DNA from: an uncultured Collinsella sp.
GTDB lineage: Bacteria; Actinomycetota; Coriobacteriia; Coriobacteriales; Coriobacteriaceae
Reading direction: 5' to 3'
Length of the DNA stretch: 64,000 nucleotides
NCBI GenBank assembly: GCA_900552685.1
Contig: USAJ01000004.1
Span: 1-64,000 of the forward strand
Part shown: one piece after another, positions 8,256 to 16,592 of the stretch
Position numbering within the stretch: the first letter of the stretch is position 1
Layout: the number at the start of each line of letters is the position of its first letter
The notes under the pieces: generated by a model
The model's input: only the letters and a program-made list of their open reading frames with translations
Told to the model about the DNA's origin: nothing
The model's database searches: none
Program-made: the position numbers and the translations under genes

Positions 8256-9170
8256 CTAGTGGGAGGCCTCGTCGTCGAGTGCGCGCTTAATGCGGTCGCC
8301 CTCGGCAAGGAGATTCTCCAGATAGCGCTGGTCGCGGTCCTTGAGCGCACGGCTGTAGGCGCCGAGCGACTCGATCAGATGGTCGATCTCGAAGGCGAGC
8401 GCGTCGGCGTCGTCGATCATGAGCTCGGACCACATTTGCGGGTTGAGGTGCGCCACGCGGGTGAGATCGCGGTAGCTACCGGCCGAAAAGCCGTGGTGAA
8501 CCTGGGCGGTGGGGCTTTTGACGTAGGCGTTGGATACCACGTGCGCAAGCTGGCTCGTGAAGGCGATGACGCGGTCGTGCTCGGCGGCGCTGGTCACGCT
8601 GAACTTGCCAAAGCCCAAGGGGCGCACCATCTCGCGCACCTGGCCTAAAAGCTCCAGCTTGAGCGCATCGTCCACCGCGGGCGGCACGAGCACGAGTGGC
8701 GCGCCCTGGAACAGGTCGGCGCGGGAGTGCGCATAGCCCGAGTACTGCGTGCCCGCCATGGGGTGCGCGCCCACAAAGTAAAAGCCGTGCTCGCGGGCAA
8801 GCTCAAAGGCGCGCTCGCACACGATGCCCTTGACGCCCACCGTGTCGATCACCACGGGGCCCATGATGGCCTCGGTGTCGGTGGCATCGGCGAGTGCCTG
8901 TGCATGTGCCTCGAGCCACTCGATGCAGGTCTCGGGATAGCAGGCAAGGACGATGATGTCGCATTCGCCGAGTGTCTTGTCGTTGAGCCCTCCGGCGACA
9001 GTGCCCATGCTGGCGGCCGTCATGACATCGTCATCGGGGTCCCAGGCCAGCACGCGGACGCCCGCCTGCGCATAGCCGCGTGCGAAGCTGCCGCCGATGA
9101 GGCCAAGGCCGACGATGCCGGCGCACTTGGGGCCGCCCTGGTTAACGCGCGCGTTTCTCACCGTACCCAT
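8256..9170 (-). CDS. tyrA: prephenate (or arogenate) dehydrogenase
   Basis: Oxidatively decarboxylates prephenate to 4-hydroxyphenylpyruvate, or arogenate to tyrosine. The 304-residue protein opens with a Rossmann motif, GIVGLGLIGGSFARG. It continues with GAHPMAGTQYSGY, a family hallmark, and QLAHVVSNAYV. No ACT domain follows, so feedback by tyrosine would have to act at the catalytic domain. Substrate choice cannot be decided from the sequence. The ATG lies two bases after the aroF stop, which indicates coupling. Confidence 0.93.
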   Translation of the reverse strand: MGTVRNARVNQGGPKCAGIVGLGLIGGSFARGYAQAGVRVLAWDPDDDVMTAASMGTVAGGLNDKTLGECDIIVLACYPETCIEWLEAHAQALADATDTEAIMGPVVIDTVGVKGIVCERAFELAREHGFYFVGAHPMAGTQYSGYAHSRADLFQGAPLVLVPPAVDDALKLELLGQVREMVRPLGFGKFSVTSAAEHDRVIAFTSQLAHVVSNAYVKSPTAQVHHGFSAGSYRDLTRVAHLNPQMWSELMIDDADALAFEIDHLIESLGAYSRALKDRDQRYLENLLAEGDRIKRALDDEASH

Positions 9171-9172
9171 GG

Positions 9173-10195
9173 CTACTCCATGGTCTCTTGGCAGACAACC
9201 TCGCGGATGGCTCGGATGCGGCGCATGGTGTCGTCGAACTGATCGGGGGTGAGGGCCTGGGCGCCGTCGGACCAGGCGCGGCTCGGTTCGTCGTGGACCT
9301 CGATCTCCAGACCGTTGGCGCCGCAGGCGGTCGCGGCGAGCGCCATGGGCTCAACGTAGCGGGTGTAGCCGGTGGCGTGGCTGGGGTCGGCGACGACGGG
9401 CAGGTGCGACAGGTGGTGCAGCACCGGCACGGCGTTGAGGTCGAAGGTATTGCGGGTACGGGTCTCGAAGGTGCGGATGCCGCGCTCGCACAGGATGACG
9501 TTGTCGTTGCCCTCGCTCATGATGTACTCGGCGGCCATGAGCAGCTCATCGATCGTGCCGGACATACCGCGCTTGAGCAGGACCGGGGTCTTGGTCTTGC
9601 CGACCTCCTTGAGCAGGGGGAAGTTCTGGGCGTTGCGGGCGCCGATCTGCATGACGTCGATCTTCTTGTCAAGGAAGACCTGCACGTCGCGTGGGTCCAT
9701 GATCTCGGTGACGATCGGCATGTCGAGCTCGGCAGACGCCTCGCACAGCAGGTCGAGGCCGGCGGGGCCCATGCCCTGGTAGGCGTAGGGGGAGGTGCGG
9801 GGCTTGTAGGCACCGCCGCGCAGCATCGTGGCACCGGCGGCCTTCACGCGGCGGGCGATGCGGACGAGGTTCTCGCCCTCGACGGAGCACGGGCCGGCGA
9901 TGACCTGGAACTGATCGCCGCCGATCTTGACGCCGTGGCCGCAGTCGATGACGGAGTCCTCGGGGTGGAACTTACGGTTGGCGCGCTTGAACGGCTCGGA
10001 GACGCGCTGCACGCGCTCGACGACATCCATGGACTCGAGCAGGAACGGGTCGATCTTGGTCGTATCGCCCACCAGGCCGATAATCGTCTCGTTCTCGCCG
10101 CGCGAGACATCGGTCTTCAGGCCCTTTTTCTCAATCCAGCTGACGATATGGCCGACGGCCTCGTCGCTGGCGCTCTGCTTTAAAATTGCAATCAT
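9173..10195 (-). CDS. aroF: DAHP synthase (3-deoxy-7-phosphoheptulonate synthase), type I-beta
   Basis: Condenses PEP and erythrose-4-phosphate, the first committed step. The 340-residue protein has an N-terminal ferredoxin-like segment of about 80 residues, as in the Thermotoga-type enzyme whose extra domain mediates tyrosine feedback. A TIM barrel follows, with IAGPCSVE, RGGAYKPRTSPY, the IGARNAQNF loop, KRGMSGT and the DPSHATG metal site. ATG 10195 is preceded by a GAGG-rich stretch. A start 16 codons earlier would overlap the leader and is less likely. It is the promoter-proximal gene of the operon, behind a leader hairpin that probably attenuates transcription. Confidence 0.95.
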   Translation of the reverse strand: MIAILKQSASDEAVGHIVSWIEKKGLKTDVSRGENETIIGLVGDTTKIDPFLLESMDVVERVQRVSEPFKRANRKFHPEDSVIDCGHGVKIGGDQFQVIAGPCSVEGENLVRIARRVKAAGATMLRGGAYKPRTSPYAYQGMGPAGLDLLCEASAELDMPIVTEIMDPRDVQVFLDKKIDVMQIGARNAQNFPLLKEVGKTKTPVLLKRGMSGTIDELLMAAEYIMSEGNDNVILCERGIRTFETRTRNTFDLNAVPVLHHLSHLPVVADPSHATGYTRYVEPMALAATACGANGLEIEVHDEPSRAWSDGAQALTPDQFDDTMRRIRAIREVVCQETME

Positions 10196-10205
10196 GGTGT
10201 GCCTC

Positions 10206-10268
10206 TCACCTCGATGGATAACCCTTGCAAAAACGGCCCGCATCGCGAGCCGTGTATATATGGTGCAT
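10206..10268 (-). CDS. possible leader peptide of the aro operon
   Basis: A 20-codon frame (MHHIYTARDAGRFCKGYPSR) starts at the ATG at 10266-10268 and ends at a TGA ten bases before the aroF start. It runs through the terminator hairpin. It contains Tyr codons 5 and 17 and Phe codon 13, but no run of aromatic codons, so control by ribosome stalling is only suggested. The start lies at or within a few bases of the predicted transcription start, so it would be translated leaderless. Confidence 0.35.
   Translation of the reverse strand: MHHIYTARDAGRFCKGYPSR
10233..10253 (-). terminator. attenuator hairpin in the aro leader
   Basis: A 9-bp stem with one G-T pair (10233-10241 with 10245-10253) closes on a 3-base loop. 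On the minus strand it runs into TTTTTG. It lies between the predicted promoter and the aroF ATG, 37 bases before it. It can therefore only terminate transcripts destined for the operon, which is the layout of an attenuator. Confidence 0.65.
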
Positions 10269-10276
10269 GAGAGTTT

Positions 10277-10306
10277 ATACTATCTGACTCGCTTTTGCCT
10301 TCTAAA
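10277..10306 (-). promoter_or_regulatory. candidate promoter of the aro operon
   Basis: On the minus strand TTTAGA (10301-10306) and TAGTAT (10277-10282) are 18 bases apart. An alternative -10, TATAAA, overlaps at 10274-10279. Transcription would start near 10268-10270. Confidence 0.45.
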
Positions 10307-10358
10307 GTGGGCCGTTGCGCCGCGTCTTCCTCGGAATTGCAAAGCTTTTTCTTTTATT

Positions 10359-10388
10359 TTGATAGCCCGTGGTGCACTTGGGTATAAT
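10359..10388 (+). promoter_or_regulatory. promoter of tRNA-Arg
   Basis: TTGATA (10359-10364) and a perfect TATAAT (10383-10388) are separated by 18 bases. The tRNA begins 12 bases after the -10 box. Confidence 0.75.
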
Positions 10389-10399
10389 GCCAAACGTTG

Positions 10400-10476
10400 G
10401 CCCTATTAGCTCAGGGGATTAGAGCGTCTGCCTCCGGAGCAGAAGGCCGTTGGTTCGAATCCAACATGGGGCACCA
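10400..10476 (+). tRNA. tRNA-Arg (anticodon CCG)
   Basis: A complete cloverleaf can be drawn. The acceptor stem is 10400-10406 with 10466-10472, with one G-T pair. The D arm has GCTC and GAGC, and the anticodon stem is TCTGC/GCAGA. The 7-base loop CTCCGGA has CCG at 10434-10436, and the T arm is GTTGG TTCGAAT CCAAC. CCA is encoded. The anticodon CCG reads the Arg codon CGG. Confidence 0.95.
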
Positions 10477-10488
10477 TCGAACGTAAGA

Positions 10489-10521
10489 CCGTCCGAACCT
10501 CGCATGGTCCGGGCGGTTTTT
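10489..10521 (+). terminator. terminator after tRNA-Arg
   Basis: An 11-bp stem with one mismatch and one wobble (10489-10499 with 10506-10516) is followed by TTTTT, 12 bases after the tRNA CCA. Confidence 0.75.
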
Positions 10522-10552
10522 CTTATACCGACGCGACGTGATGGGACGTGGT

Positions 10553-13276
10553 ATGGCAGCAACGGATATCGAGCGCGGACTCTCGACCGCCGAGGTCGAG
10601 GAGCGCATCGCCGCCGGTAAGATCAACCGCAACATGGAGCTCAAGACCAAGTCGGTCAAAGAGCTCATCATCGAGAACCTCTGCACGCTGTTCAATTTGA
10701 TCAACGTGATCTTGGCGTTCCTGGTCATTTTGACCGGTTCGTTTAAGAACCTGACGTTCCTGTTTGTGGTGTTCCTCAATACCGCTATTGGCGTCATTCA
10801 ATCCATGCGGTCCAAGAAGATGGTCGATAAGCTCACGCTGCTGACCTCTAAGAAGGCCATCGCGGTGCGCGACGGTGCCGAGGTGGAGCTCGACTTGGAC
10901 CAGATCGTGCTCGACGACATCATCCGCCTGGGGCGCGGCGACCAGATTCCCGCTGACGCCGTGGTGGTTTCCGGCGAAGCGCTCGTGAACGAGAGCCTGC
11001 TGACGGGCGAGAGCGACCTTATCAAGAAACAGCCCGGTTCCGAGCTCATGAGCGGCAGCTTTATCGACTCGGGCCTGCTGCGCGCTCGCGTGATCCATGT
11101 CGGCGCCGACAACTACGTGGCTAAGATCAATAACGAGGCCAAATACGTCAAAAAGGTCAATTCCGAGATCATGAACGCGCTTAACGCCATCGTGCGCTTT
11201 GCGAGCATCATCATGATCCCGCTCGGTTTGGCGTTGTTTGCCTCGAGTGTGAGCGAGCTGTGGGATGCCGCGGGAACCCCGGGCGATAGCGCGCTTTCGT
11301 GGTGCTTCTCCGAGCTGTTGGCTGGTCATGTGCCTTCGTCGGCGCTGCTGTCCACGGTGGGTGCCCTGCTGGGCATGATCCCGCAAGGCCTGGTGCTGCT
11401 GACCTCGTCGGTGCTCGCCATCGCCACGGTGCGCCTGGCCCGCCGCAAGGTGCTGGCACAGCAGCTCTACTGCATCGAGACGCTCGCTCGCGTCGACGTG
11501 CTGTGCCTGGACAAGACGGGCACCATCACGTCGGGCCGTATGGAGGTCGAGGGCACGTATCCGCTGCCGGTTGAGGGCGTGAGCCTAGACGCCGGCTCGG
11601 ACGAGGCGGCCGTTCCCGTCGATACCACGGTGCTCGATTTTGCTCTGGCTAACGTGGCACGTGCGACTTCGGCCGATGCCAACGAGACCTGCCAGGCGCT
11701 GCTCAACTATTACGCCGATCGCCCGGTCGAGGTGTCTGAGCCGCTGTCGGTCATTCCGTTCTCGTCCTCCAAAAAGTGGAGTGGCGCTTCCTTTGCGCAG
11801 GGCTCCTACGTGATGGGTGCCGCGCAGTTTGTGCTCTCTGATCGTGTGTTTTCGCAGGTCGAGAATCGTGTCGCCGAGCTTGCCGATACCTGCCGCGTGC
11901 TCGTGGTGGCGCGCGTGGACGGTTTTACGCCCGATGGCGATATGGTGGGCGAGGCCGAGCCCGTGGGCTTTGTGACCATCCGCGACGAGATTCGTACCTC
12001 GGCGGCCGAGACTATTGGCTACTTTAACGAGCAGGGCGTGACCCTCAACGTGATCAGTGGCGACGACCCGCGTACGGTGTCGTCGATCGCGCGCGTGGTG
12101 GGCGTGCCGGGGGCGGACGCTTATGTGGACGCCACGACGCTCGATACGCCGGCCAAGCTCGATGCCGCAGTGGACCGCTACCATGTCTTTGGTCGTGTGA
12201 CCCCGCAGCAGAAGCGCGAGCTCGTGCAGGCGCTCAAGCGCCGCGAGCACACCGTGGCCATGACGGGCGACGGCGTCAACGACGTGCTGGCGCTCAAGGA
12301 GGCCGACTGCTCCGTGGCCATGGCGGCCGGCTCCGATGCTGCGCGCAACGTGGCCGAGATCGTACTCGTCGACAACGACTTTGCCTCGATGCCCGCCGTG
12401 GTGGCCGAGGGCCGTCGCTCCATCAACAACCTGCAGCGTTCGGCCTCGCTGTTCCTGACCAAGACGCTGTTCTCGATGGGCCTGGCGGCGCTGTGTATCG
12501 CGCTGCCGCCGTATCCCTTCGAGCCCATCCAGATGACGCTCATTAACTTCTTCTGCATCGGCGCGCCGGGCTTTGTGTTGGGACTGGAGCCCAACAATGC
12601 TCGCGTGAAGGGTGCGTTTTTGACGAACGTACTCAAGCGGGCGCTGCCGGCGTCGATTGCGGTCATTTTGGCTGCGGCGCTCGATATCTTTGTGGCGCGC
12701 GTGTTTGGCTTTAGCCAGCTCACGCTGTCTACGATGTGCCTGCTTACGTCGTGCGCGGCGAGCGTCAGCCTGATCTGGCGCATTTCGCAGCCTCTCACGC
12801 CCTTACGTGTGGTGCTCTTTGTGTTTGTAGTCGCCGGCATCCTGGTGGGCGTTATCGGATTCCCGGAGCTGCTGTCTATTGCCAACCTGTCGATGGGCCA
12901 GATGGTTATCTTGGCTGTTATCGTGGTCTTTACCTGCTCGGTGTTCTTTAAGCTCGCCACGATGATGGATTCGCTCAAGCCGCGTCGTCGTCATGCCGCA
13001 ACTGGTTTTGGCCGTGGTGTGCGCGTCCACCTGGGTCGCGGTGGCGGCAAGGTGAGCTCGACGGGTTCGACGGCCGAGCGTTTTGCCAAGCGCGTCGCCG
13101 CCGACATGGCGCAGCGCCGCGAAGATCGCACCGCTCGCGAGGCCGAGGCCCGCGCACTCGAGGGCGTGGCCCAGGCCCAGCCCAAGAAAAAGAAGAGTGC
13201 CGGAGCCAAGCGCTCTCGCGTGACCAAGTCCGCCCAAGGCATCAAGGTCTCGATGCCAAGCAAAAAGAAGAAGTAG
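10553..13276 (+). CDS. P-type cation-transporting ATPase (CtpE-like) with basic C-terminal tail
   Basis: A 907-residue membrane pump. It has the actuator motif LLTGES, a transmembrane IPQGLVLLTSS segment, the phosphorylation motif DKTGTIT with Asp near residue 320, and the hinge TGDGVND. The IPQGL/IPEGL helix instead of CPC argues against a heavy-metal pump. The overall form resembles the CtpE group, for which calcium transport is reported in mycobacteria, so the ion here is a guess. About 110 residues after the last membrane helix are rich in Arg and Lys and end in repeated Lys clusters. This tail is unusual and should lie in the cytoplasm. In-frame GTG and ATG codons at 10538 and 10541 are alternative starts; none has a strong ribosome binding site. 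It is transcribed separately from the divergent aro operon. Confidence 0.88.
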   Translation: MAATDIERGLSTAEVEERIAAGKINRNMELKTKSVKELIIENLCTLFNLINVILAFLVILTGSFKNLTFLFVVFLNTAIGVIQSMRSKKMVDKLTLLTSKKAIAVRDGAEVELDLDQIVLDDIIRLGRGDQIPADAVVVSGEALVNESLLTGESDLIKKQPGSELMSGSFIDSGLLRARVIHVGADNYVAKINNEAKYVKKVNSEIMNALNAIVRFASIIMIPLGLALFASSVSELWDAAGTPGDSALSWCFSELLAGHVPSSALLSTVGALLGMIPQGLVLLTSSVLAIATVRLARRKVLAQQLYCIETLARVDVLCLDKTGTITSGRMEVEGTYPLPVEGVSLDAGSDEAAVPVDTTVLDFALANVARATSADANETCQALLNYYADRPVEVSEPLSVIPFSSSKKWSGASFAQGSYVMGAAQFVLSDRVFSQVENRVAELADTCRVLVVARVDGFTPDGDMVGEAEPVGFVTIRDEIRTSAAETIGYFNEQGVTLNVISGDDPRTVSSIARVVGVPGADAYVDATTLDTPAKLDAAVDRYHVFGRVTPQQKRELVQALKRREHTVAMTGDGVNDVLALKEADCSVAMAAGSDAARNVAEIVLVDNDFASMPAVVAEGRRSINNLQRSASLFLTKTLFSMGLAALCIALPPYPFEPIQMTLINFFCIGAPGFVLGLEPNNARVKGAFLTNVLKRALPASIAVILAAALDIFVARVFGFSQLTLSTMCLLTSCAASVSLIWRISQPLTPLRVVLFVFVVAGILVGVIGFPELLSIANLSMGQMVILAVIVVFTCSVFFKLATMMDSLKPRRRHAATGFGRGVRVHLGRGGGKVSSTGSTAERFAKRVAADMAQRREDRTAREAEARALEGVAQAQPKKKKSAGAKRSRVTKSAQGIKVSMPSKKKK

Positions 13277-13379
13277 CTACGCGCCCTGGCGATGTTGAAT
13301 TGGTGCCTTGTTCCTGTGGGGCCGTGGCGATGTTATGCTCTAACCTCGATTGTTTGAATTGCTTCGAAAAGAGGATGCC

Positions 13380-14522
13380 GTGATCTGCCCGCATTGCCTT
13401 AAGACTATCGAGGACGGCGCCTCGTTCTGCCCCTACTGCAACGCCTATGTGGGTCCGGGCGATGGTCCCGAGCACACCGAGTTCGTGTTCTGTGAGGGCT
13501 GCGGTGCCCGTCTTTCTCCGCATGATCGTACGTGCCCCAAATGCGGACGCCCCGCTCCGGGTATCCTCTCCGAGGACGCGGCCGCATCCGACCTGGCAGC
13601 GGGCCGCACGGCGGGCTTTCCGCGCCTAACGCAAGAGCAGATCGATACCGAGGTGCCGCATGCGCCCGCCTCGGCAGCCGCGGTGCTTTCGGACGCCGCC
13701 GATCCTAACGAGACCTGCGTGTTGCCGGCTTTCGATAAGGATTTCGGTATTCCCAAGGTCGATATTCCCACGCCCGTTTCCCTGCACGACGATGCTCAAA
13801 AACCCAAGCGCAAGGTGCATCCCGACGAGGATGCCTATCACAAGCACAAGCGCCATATCCCCAAACCGCTTATCGTCATCGTGGTGCTCGCCGCCGTGTG
13901 CGGTGGTGCGTATTGGTTTGTGACTGCCGATCCTATGGGCGTCATGCCCGGCTTCTACGACCAGTTTGGTCAGGCCGCCAAGACCACCTTCCCGTCGCGC
14001 CAAAAGGGCGAGGCCACCGAGAAAGAGTCCAAGCAAGAGGATGCGTCCGAGGTCGTTCAGGAGGAGACCGTCTTAACCGACGACCAGCTCTACGCCAGGC
14101 TCGACGGCCTGTACCAGACCATCGTGTCGTACAGCGACGATGATCAGATCGGCGAGGTCATCGATTCGTTTAATAACGGCTATCTACGTACGCCGCTCTC
14201 CACCCGCCAGGAGCTGTCGCAGAGCGCTTATGCCCTGCGCGATCAGATTAAAAAGACCCAGGATGAGCTCAATAACCTCAAGGTTCAGGACGACACCGTC
14301 TATGCGGAGGACATCGATCATCTAAAGCAGCTTGCCCAGTGGATGTACGAGCGTGTCGACGTGATCTGCCAGAGCTGGGATATCTCGCTGTCCATTCCCG
14401 ACGGCGAGTCGCTGAGCGCCCGTCAGAGCGAGATCCTGGCGCCCATCGCACAAGGCGGCAACAGCGCGCTTAACCAGTACGACGCCAACGTGAGCGCATG
14501 GAGACCGCAGCAACGTTCGTAA
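13380..14522 (+). CDS. zinc-ribbon single-pass membrane protein
   Basis: A 380-residue protein of unknown function. The first 55 residues hold paired CxxC motifs (ICPHCLK, FCPYCNA, FCEGCGA, TCPKCGR), a double zinc ribbon. A low-complexity linker follows, then a basic stretch and one membrane helix at about 161-183, and an extracytoplasmic helical domain to the end. GTG 13380 follows GAGG at a good distance and places the first ribbon at the N-terminus. A TTG ten codons upstream is possible. Zinc ribbons at the N-terminus of single-pass proteins are common in Coriobacteria and Firmicutes, but no specific role can be given. It stands alone between the ATPase and the cyclophilin. Confidence 0.75.
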   Translation: MICPHCLKTIEDGASFCPYCNAYVGPGDGPEHTEFVFCEGCGARLSPHDRTCPKCGRPAPGILSEDAAASDLAAGRTAGFPRLTQEQIDTEVPHAPASAAAVLSDAADPNETCVLPAFDKDFGIPKVDIPTPVSLHDDAQKPKRKVHPDEDAYHKHKRHIPKPLIVIVVLAAVCGGAYWFVTADPMGVMPGFYDQFGQAAKTTFPSRQKGEATEKESKQEDASEVVQEETVLTDDQLYARLDGLYQTIVSYSDDDQIGEVIDSFNNGYLRTPLSTRQELSQSAYALRDQIKKTQDELNNLKVQDDTVYAEDIDHLKQLAQWMYERVDVICQSWDISLSIPDGESLSARQSEILAPIAQGGNSALNQYDANVSAWRPQQRS

Positions 14523-14558
14523 TTTGTTGCCCTCCGGCGGCATAACCTGCGTGCGCAA

Positions 14559-14588
14559 TTGATGGAAGCCCGTGCTTATTGCTACAAT
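14559..14588 (+). promoter_or_regulatory. promoter of the cyclophilin-TPR operon
   Basis: TTGATG (14559-14564) and TACAAT (14583-14588) are 18 bases apart, 40 bases before the cyclophilin ATG. Confidence 0.65.
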
Positions 14589-14627
14589 TTGACCAAATAT
14601 GCTTTAAACGCACGAGGAAGGAACCAC

Positions 14628-15170
14628 ATGTTTGGTTTTAAGAAAGAGCTCTACACGCCCGAGTATCAGCTTGCCGGCGATGAGTGCGCGGTGATCGAGA
14701 CGTCGAAGGGCACCATCAAGGTCAAGTTTGACGGCGAGGGCGCCCCCATCCACGTGGCGAACTTCTGCGAGCTTTCCACGATGGGTTTTTACGACGGCCT
14801 TAAATTCCATCGCTATGTGCCCGGTTTTGTGATCCAGGGCGGCGACCCCAATACCCGCGATATGTCCGGCGCCGATGTCGCCGCCGGTCTTGAGGGCCCC
14901 GACGGCATGCCCGGTACCGGCGGCCCCGGCTACTGCATCAAGGGCGAGTTCGCTACCAACCCGCGTAACAGCCACGTCGACGGCGCGCTTGCCATGGCAC
15001 GTTCCATGGATCCCGATTCCGCGGGTTCGCAGTTCTACTTCTGCCTGGGCGCTCAGCATAACCTCGACTCCGGCTACACCGTCTTTGGCACCACGGTCGA
15101 GGGCCTCGACGTCATCTCGCAGCTGCGTGCCGGCGACGAGATCGTCCACGTCGAGATCGTTCACGAGTAA
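14628..15170 (+). CDS. cyclophilin-type peptidyl-prolyl cis-trans isomerase
   Basis: A 180-residue single-domain cyclophilin. FHRYVPGFVIQGGDP contains the catalytic Arg, and GSQFYFCLG and YTVFGTTVEGLDV complete the fold. No signal peptide or lipobox is visible, so it is probably cytoplasmic. ATG 14628 is preceded by GGAAGG and is clearly better than upstream Met codons. The TPR membrane protein follows 11 bases later in the same operon. Confidence 0.92.
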   Translation: MFGFKKELYTPEYQLAGDECAVIETSKGTIKVKFDGEGAPIHVANFCELSTMGFYDGLKFHRYVPGFVIQGGDPNTRDMSGADVAAGLEGPDGMPGTGGPGYCIKGEFATNPRNSHVDGALAMARSMDPDSAGSQFYFCLGAQHNLDSGYTVFGTTVEGLDVISQLRAGDEIVHVEIVHE

Positions 15171-15181
15171 AGGGGACTTTC

Positions 15182-16477
15182 TTGAATAGCCAGCTGATCC
15201 AACAGGGCCGCGCCGCTTATCGCGCGGGTGATTATTCCGCTGCCGCCCAGATGCTCGGTGCGGCAAAGACCCCCAGCGAGATTATGGGCGAGGCCGACCA
15301 TCTGCGCGGCAACGCCTTGATGCACCTGGGCATGTATGCCGAGGCCGCCGAGGCCTACGCCGCCGCCCTCAACGACGGTACCTATGGCAAGCGCGGCGCG
15401 CTGCTCACCAACCGCGGCAAGGCGCTTGCTGCCGTGGGTGACTATGTGACCGCAGCCCAGGCTTTCTCCGCTGCAACGCAGGATGCATCCTATGCCACGC
15501 CGTTTAAGGCCTATCTGGGTCTGGGCAACGCCCTGTTCCAGTCGGGCGATTATGCCAATGCCGGCACCGCCTTCCGTCAGGCTGCCATCGATGGCGCCAA
15601 CCCGGCTCCCGCTGCCGCCCTCGGCGATCTTGGCCGCTGCTTCATTAAGCTCGGCCGTCCGGCAGACGCCGTAGAGACCTACCGCACGGCCATCGACTTT
15701 GCCGGTCCGCGCGATGACACGCGTGCGCTTAACGCCGGTATGGGCGAGGCGCTCTCTGCCGCCGGTCGCCCCTCTGACGCGCTCGATGCCTTTAACGCCG
15801 CCACCGCCGATGGCATCTACCAGCTCACGCCCGAGCAGGCCGACGAGCTTGCCCGCGTGCACGATTCCCTCGCCGCGCTTTCGGCCCAGACGGCCATGGC
15901 CACGGCGCCGGCTCCCGCGATGGATGCTCCCGCCGTCGACCCGCTCGACCCCACGGGTGCTACCGGTCAATTTATGCCCGACCCCTCGGACACCGGCTTC
16001 TTCACCCTGTCCGAGTCCGAGATGGTTCAGCAGGACCGCAAGGAGGCCAAGGTCCGTCGTCGCCATCGCCACACGGGCCTCAAGGTTTTCTTGGTGCTGC
16101 TTCTGCTGATCGTCATTGCCGCAGGCGGTCTTGGCTTTGCCTACACGCGCGGCCTGGGCTTTCCCTCGCAGGAGTCTGTTGTCACCGACCTGTTCCAGGC
16201 TGCCGGTGACGGCGATACCGCCAAGGCCGAGTCCTGCCTGGCCTCCAGCCTGCCCGAGGACGCCAAGTCGATGATCATTTCCTCGATTCCGCAGGGCGCC
16301 ACCGTCTCCATTGAGGGCATGGATCAGTCTATGACCGAGACCACCGCCAAGGTCAAGGCGTCGCTGTCCAAGGGCGGCGAGCAGGAGTACACCGTCAAGT
16401 TCGTGCGCTCCGACAACCATATCGGTTGGGCCGTCTCCTCGCTCGACATCGATCTCTCGGCTGCTGACAACCAGTAG
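15182..16477 (+). CDS. TPR-repeat membrane protein
   Basis: A 431-residue protein of unknown function. Residues 1 to about 230 are tandem tetratricopeptide-like helical pairs, with alternating AYRAGDY, EAAEAYAAAL, NALFQSGDYANAGTAF and DAVETYRTAI units. A Pro/Ala-rich linker, a basic patch (VRRRHRH) and one membrane helix at about 300-322 follow. The C-terminal domain of roughly 105 residues should face outside. The TTG start has GGGG about ten bases upstream and lies 11 bases after the cyclophilin stop. Cytoplasmic TPR plus an external domain suggests a scaffold or signalling role, but nothing specific can be said. Confidence 0.78.
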   Translation: MNSQLIQQGRAAYRAGDYSAAAQMLGAAKTPSEIMGEADHLRGNALMHLGMYAEAAEAYAAALNDGTYGKRGALLTNRGKALAAVGDYVTAAQAFSAATQDASYATPFKAYLGLGNALFQSGDYANAGTAFRQAAIDGANPAPAAALGDLGRCFIKLGRPADAVETYRTAIDFAGPRDDTRALNAGMGEALSAAGRPSDALDAFNAATADGIYQLTPEQADELARVHDSLAALSAQTAMATAPAPAMDAPAVDPLDPTGATGQFMPDPSDTGFFTLSESEMVQQDRKEAKVRRRHRHTGLKVFLVLLLLIVIAAGGLGFAYTRGLGFPSQESVVTDLFQAAGDGDTAKAESCLASSLPEDAKSMIISSIPQGATVSIEGMDQSMTETTAKVKASLSKGGEQEYTVKFVRSDNHIGWAVSSLDIDLSAADNQ

Positions 16478-16499
16478 TGACCTTATGAGATTTGGCGCT

Positions 16500-16532
16500 G
16501 CCCGGTGCTTCACCGCAAGTGAGGTGCCGGGC
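16500..16532 (+). terminator. hairpin after the TPR gene
   Basis: A 14-bp stem with three G-T pairs (16500-16513 with 16519-16532) closes on CGCAA. The T tract is poor, so termination may be partial. A TATGAT box at 16542-16547 follows, probably the -10 of the mreB operon. Confidence 0.55.
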
Positions 16533-16592
16533 TTGCGCTAGTATGATGGGCTAGTAGTTTTCCAGCAATCATCCAACACATCAGGAGTTGCG

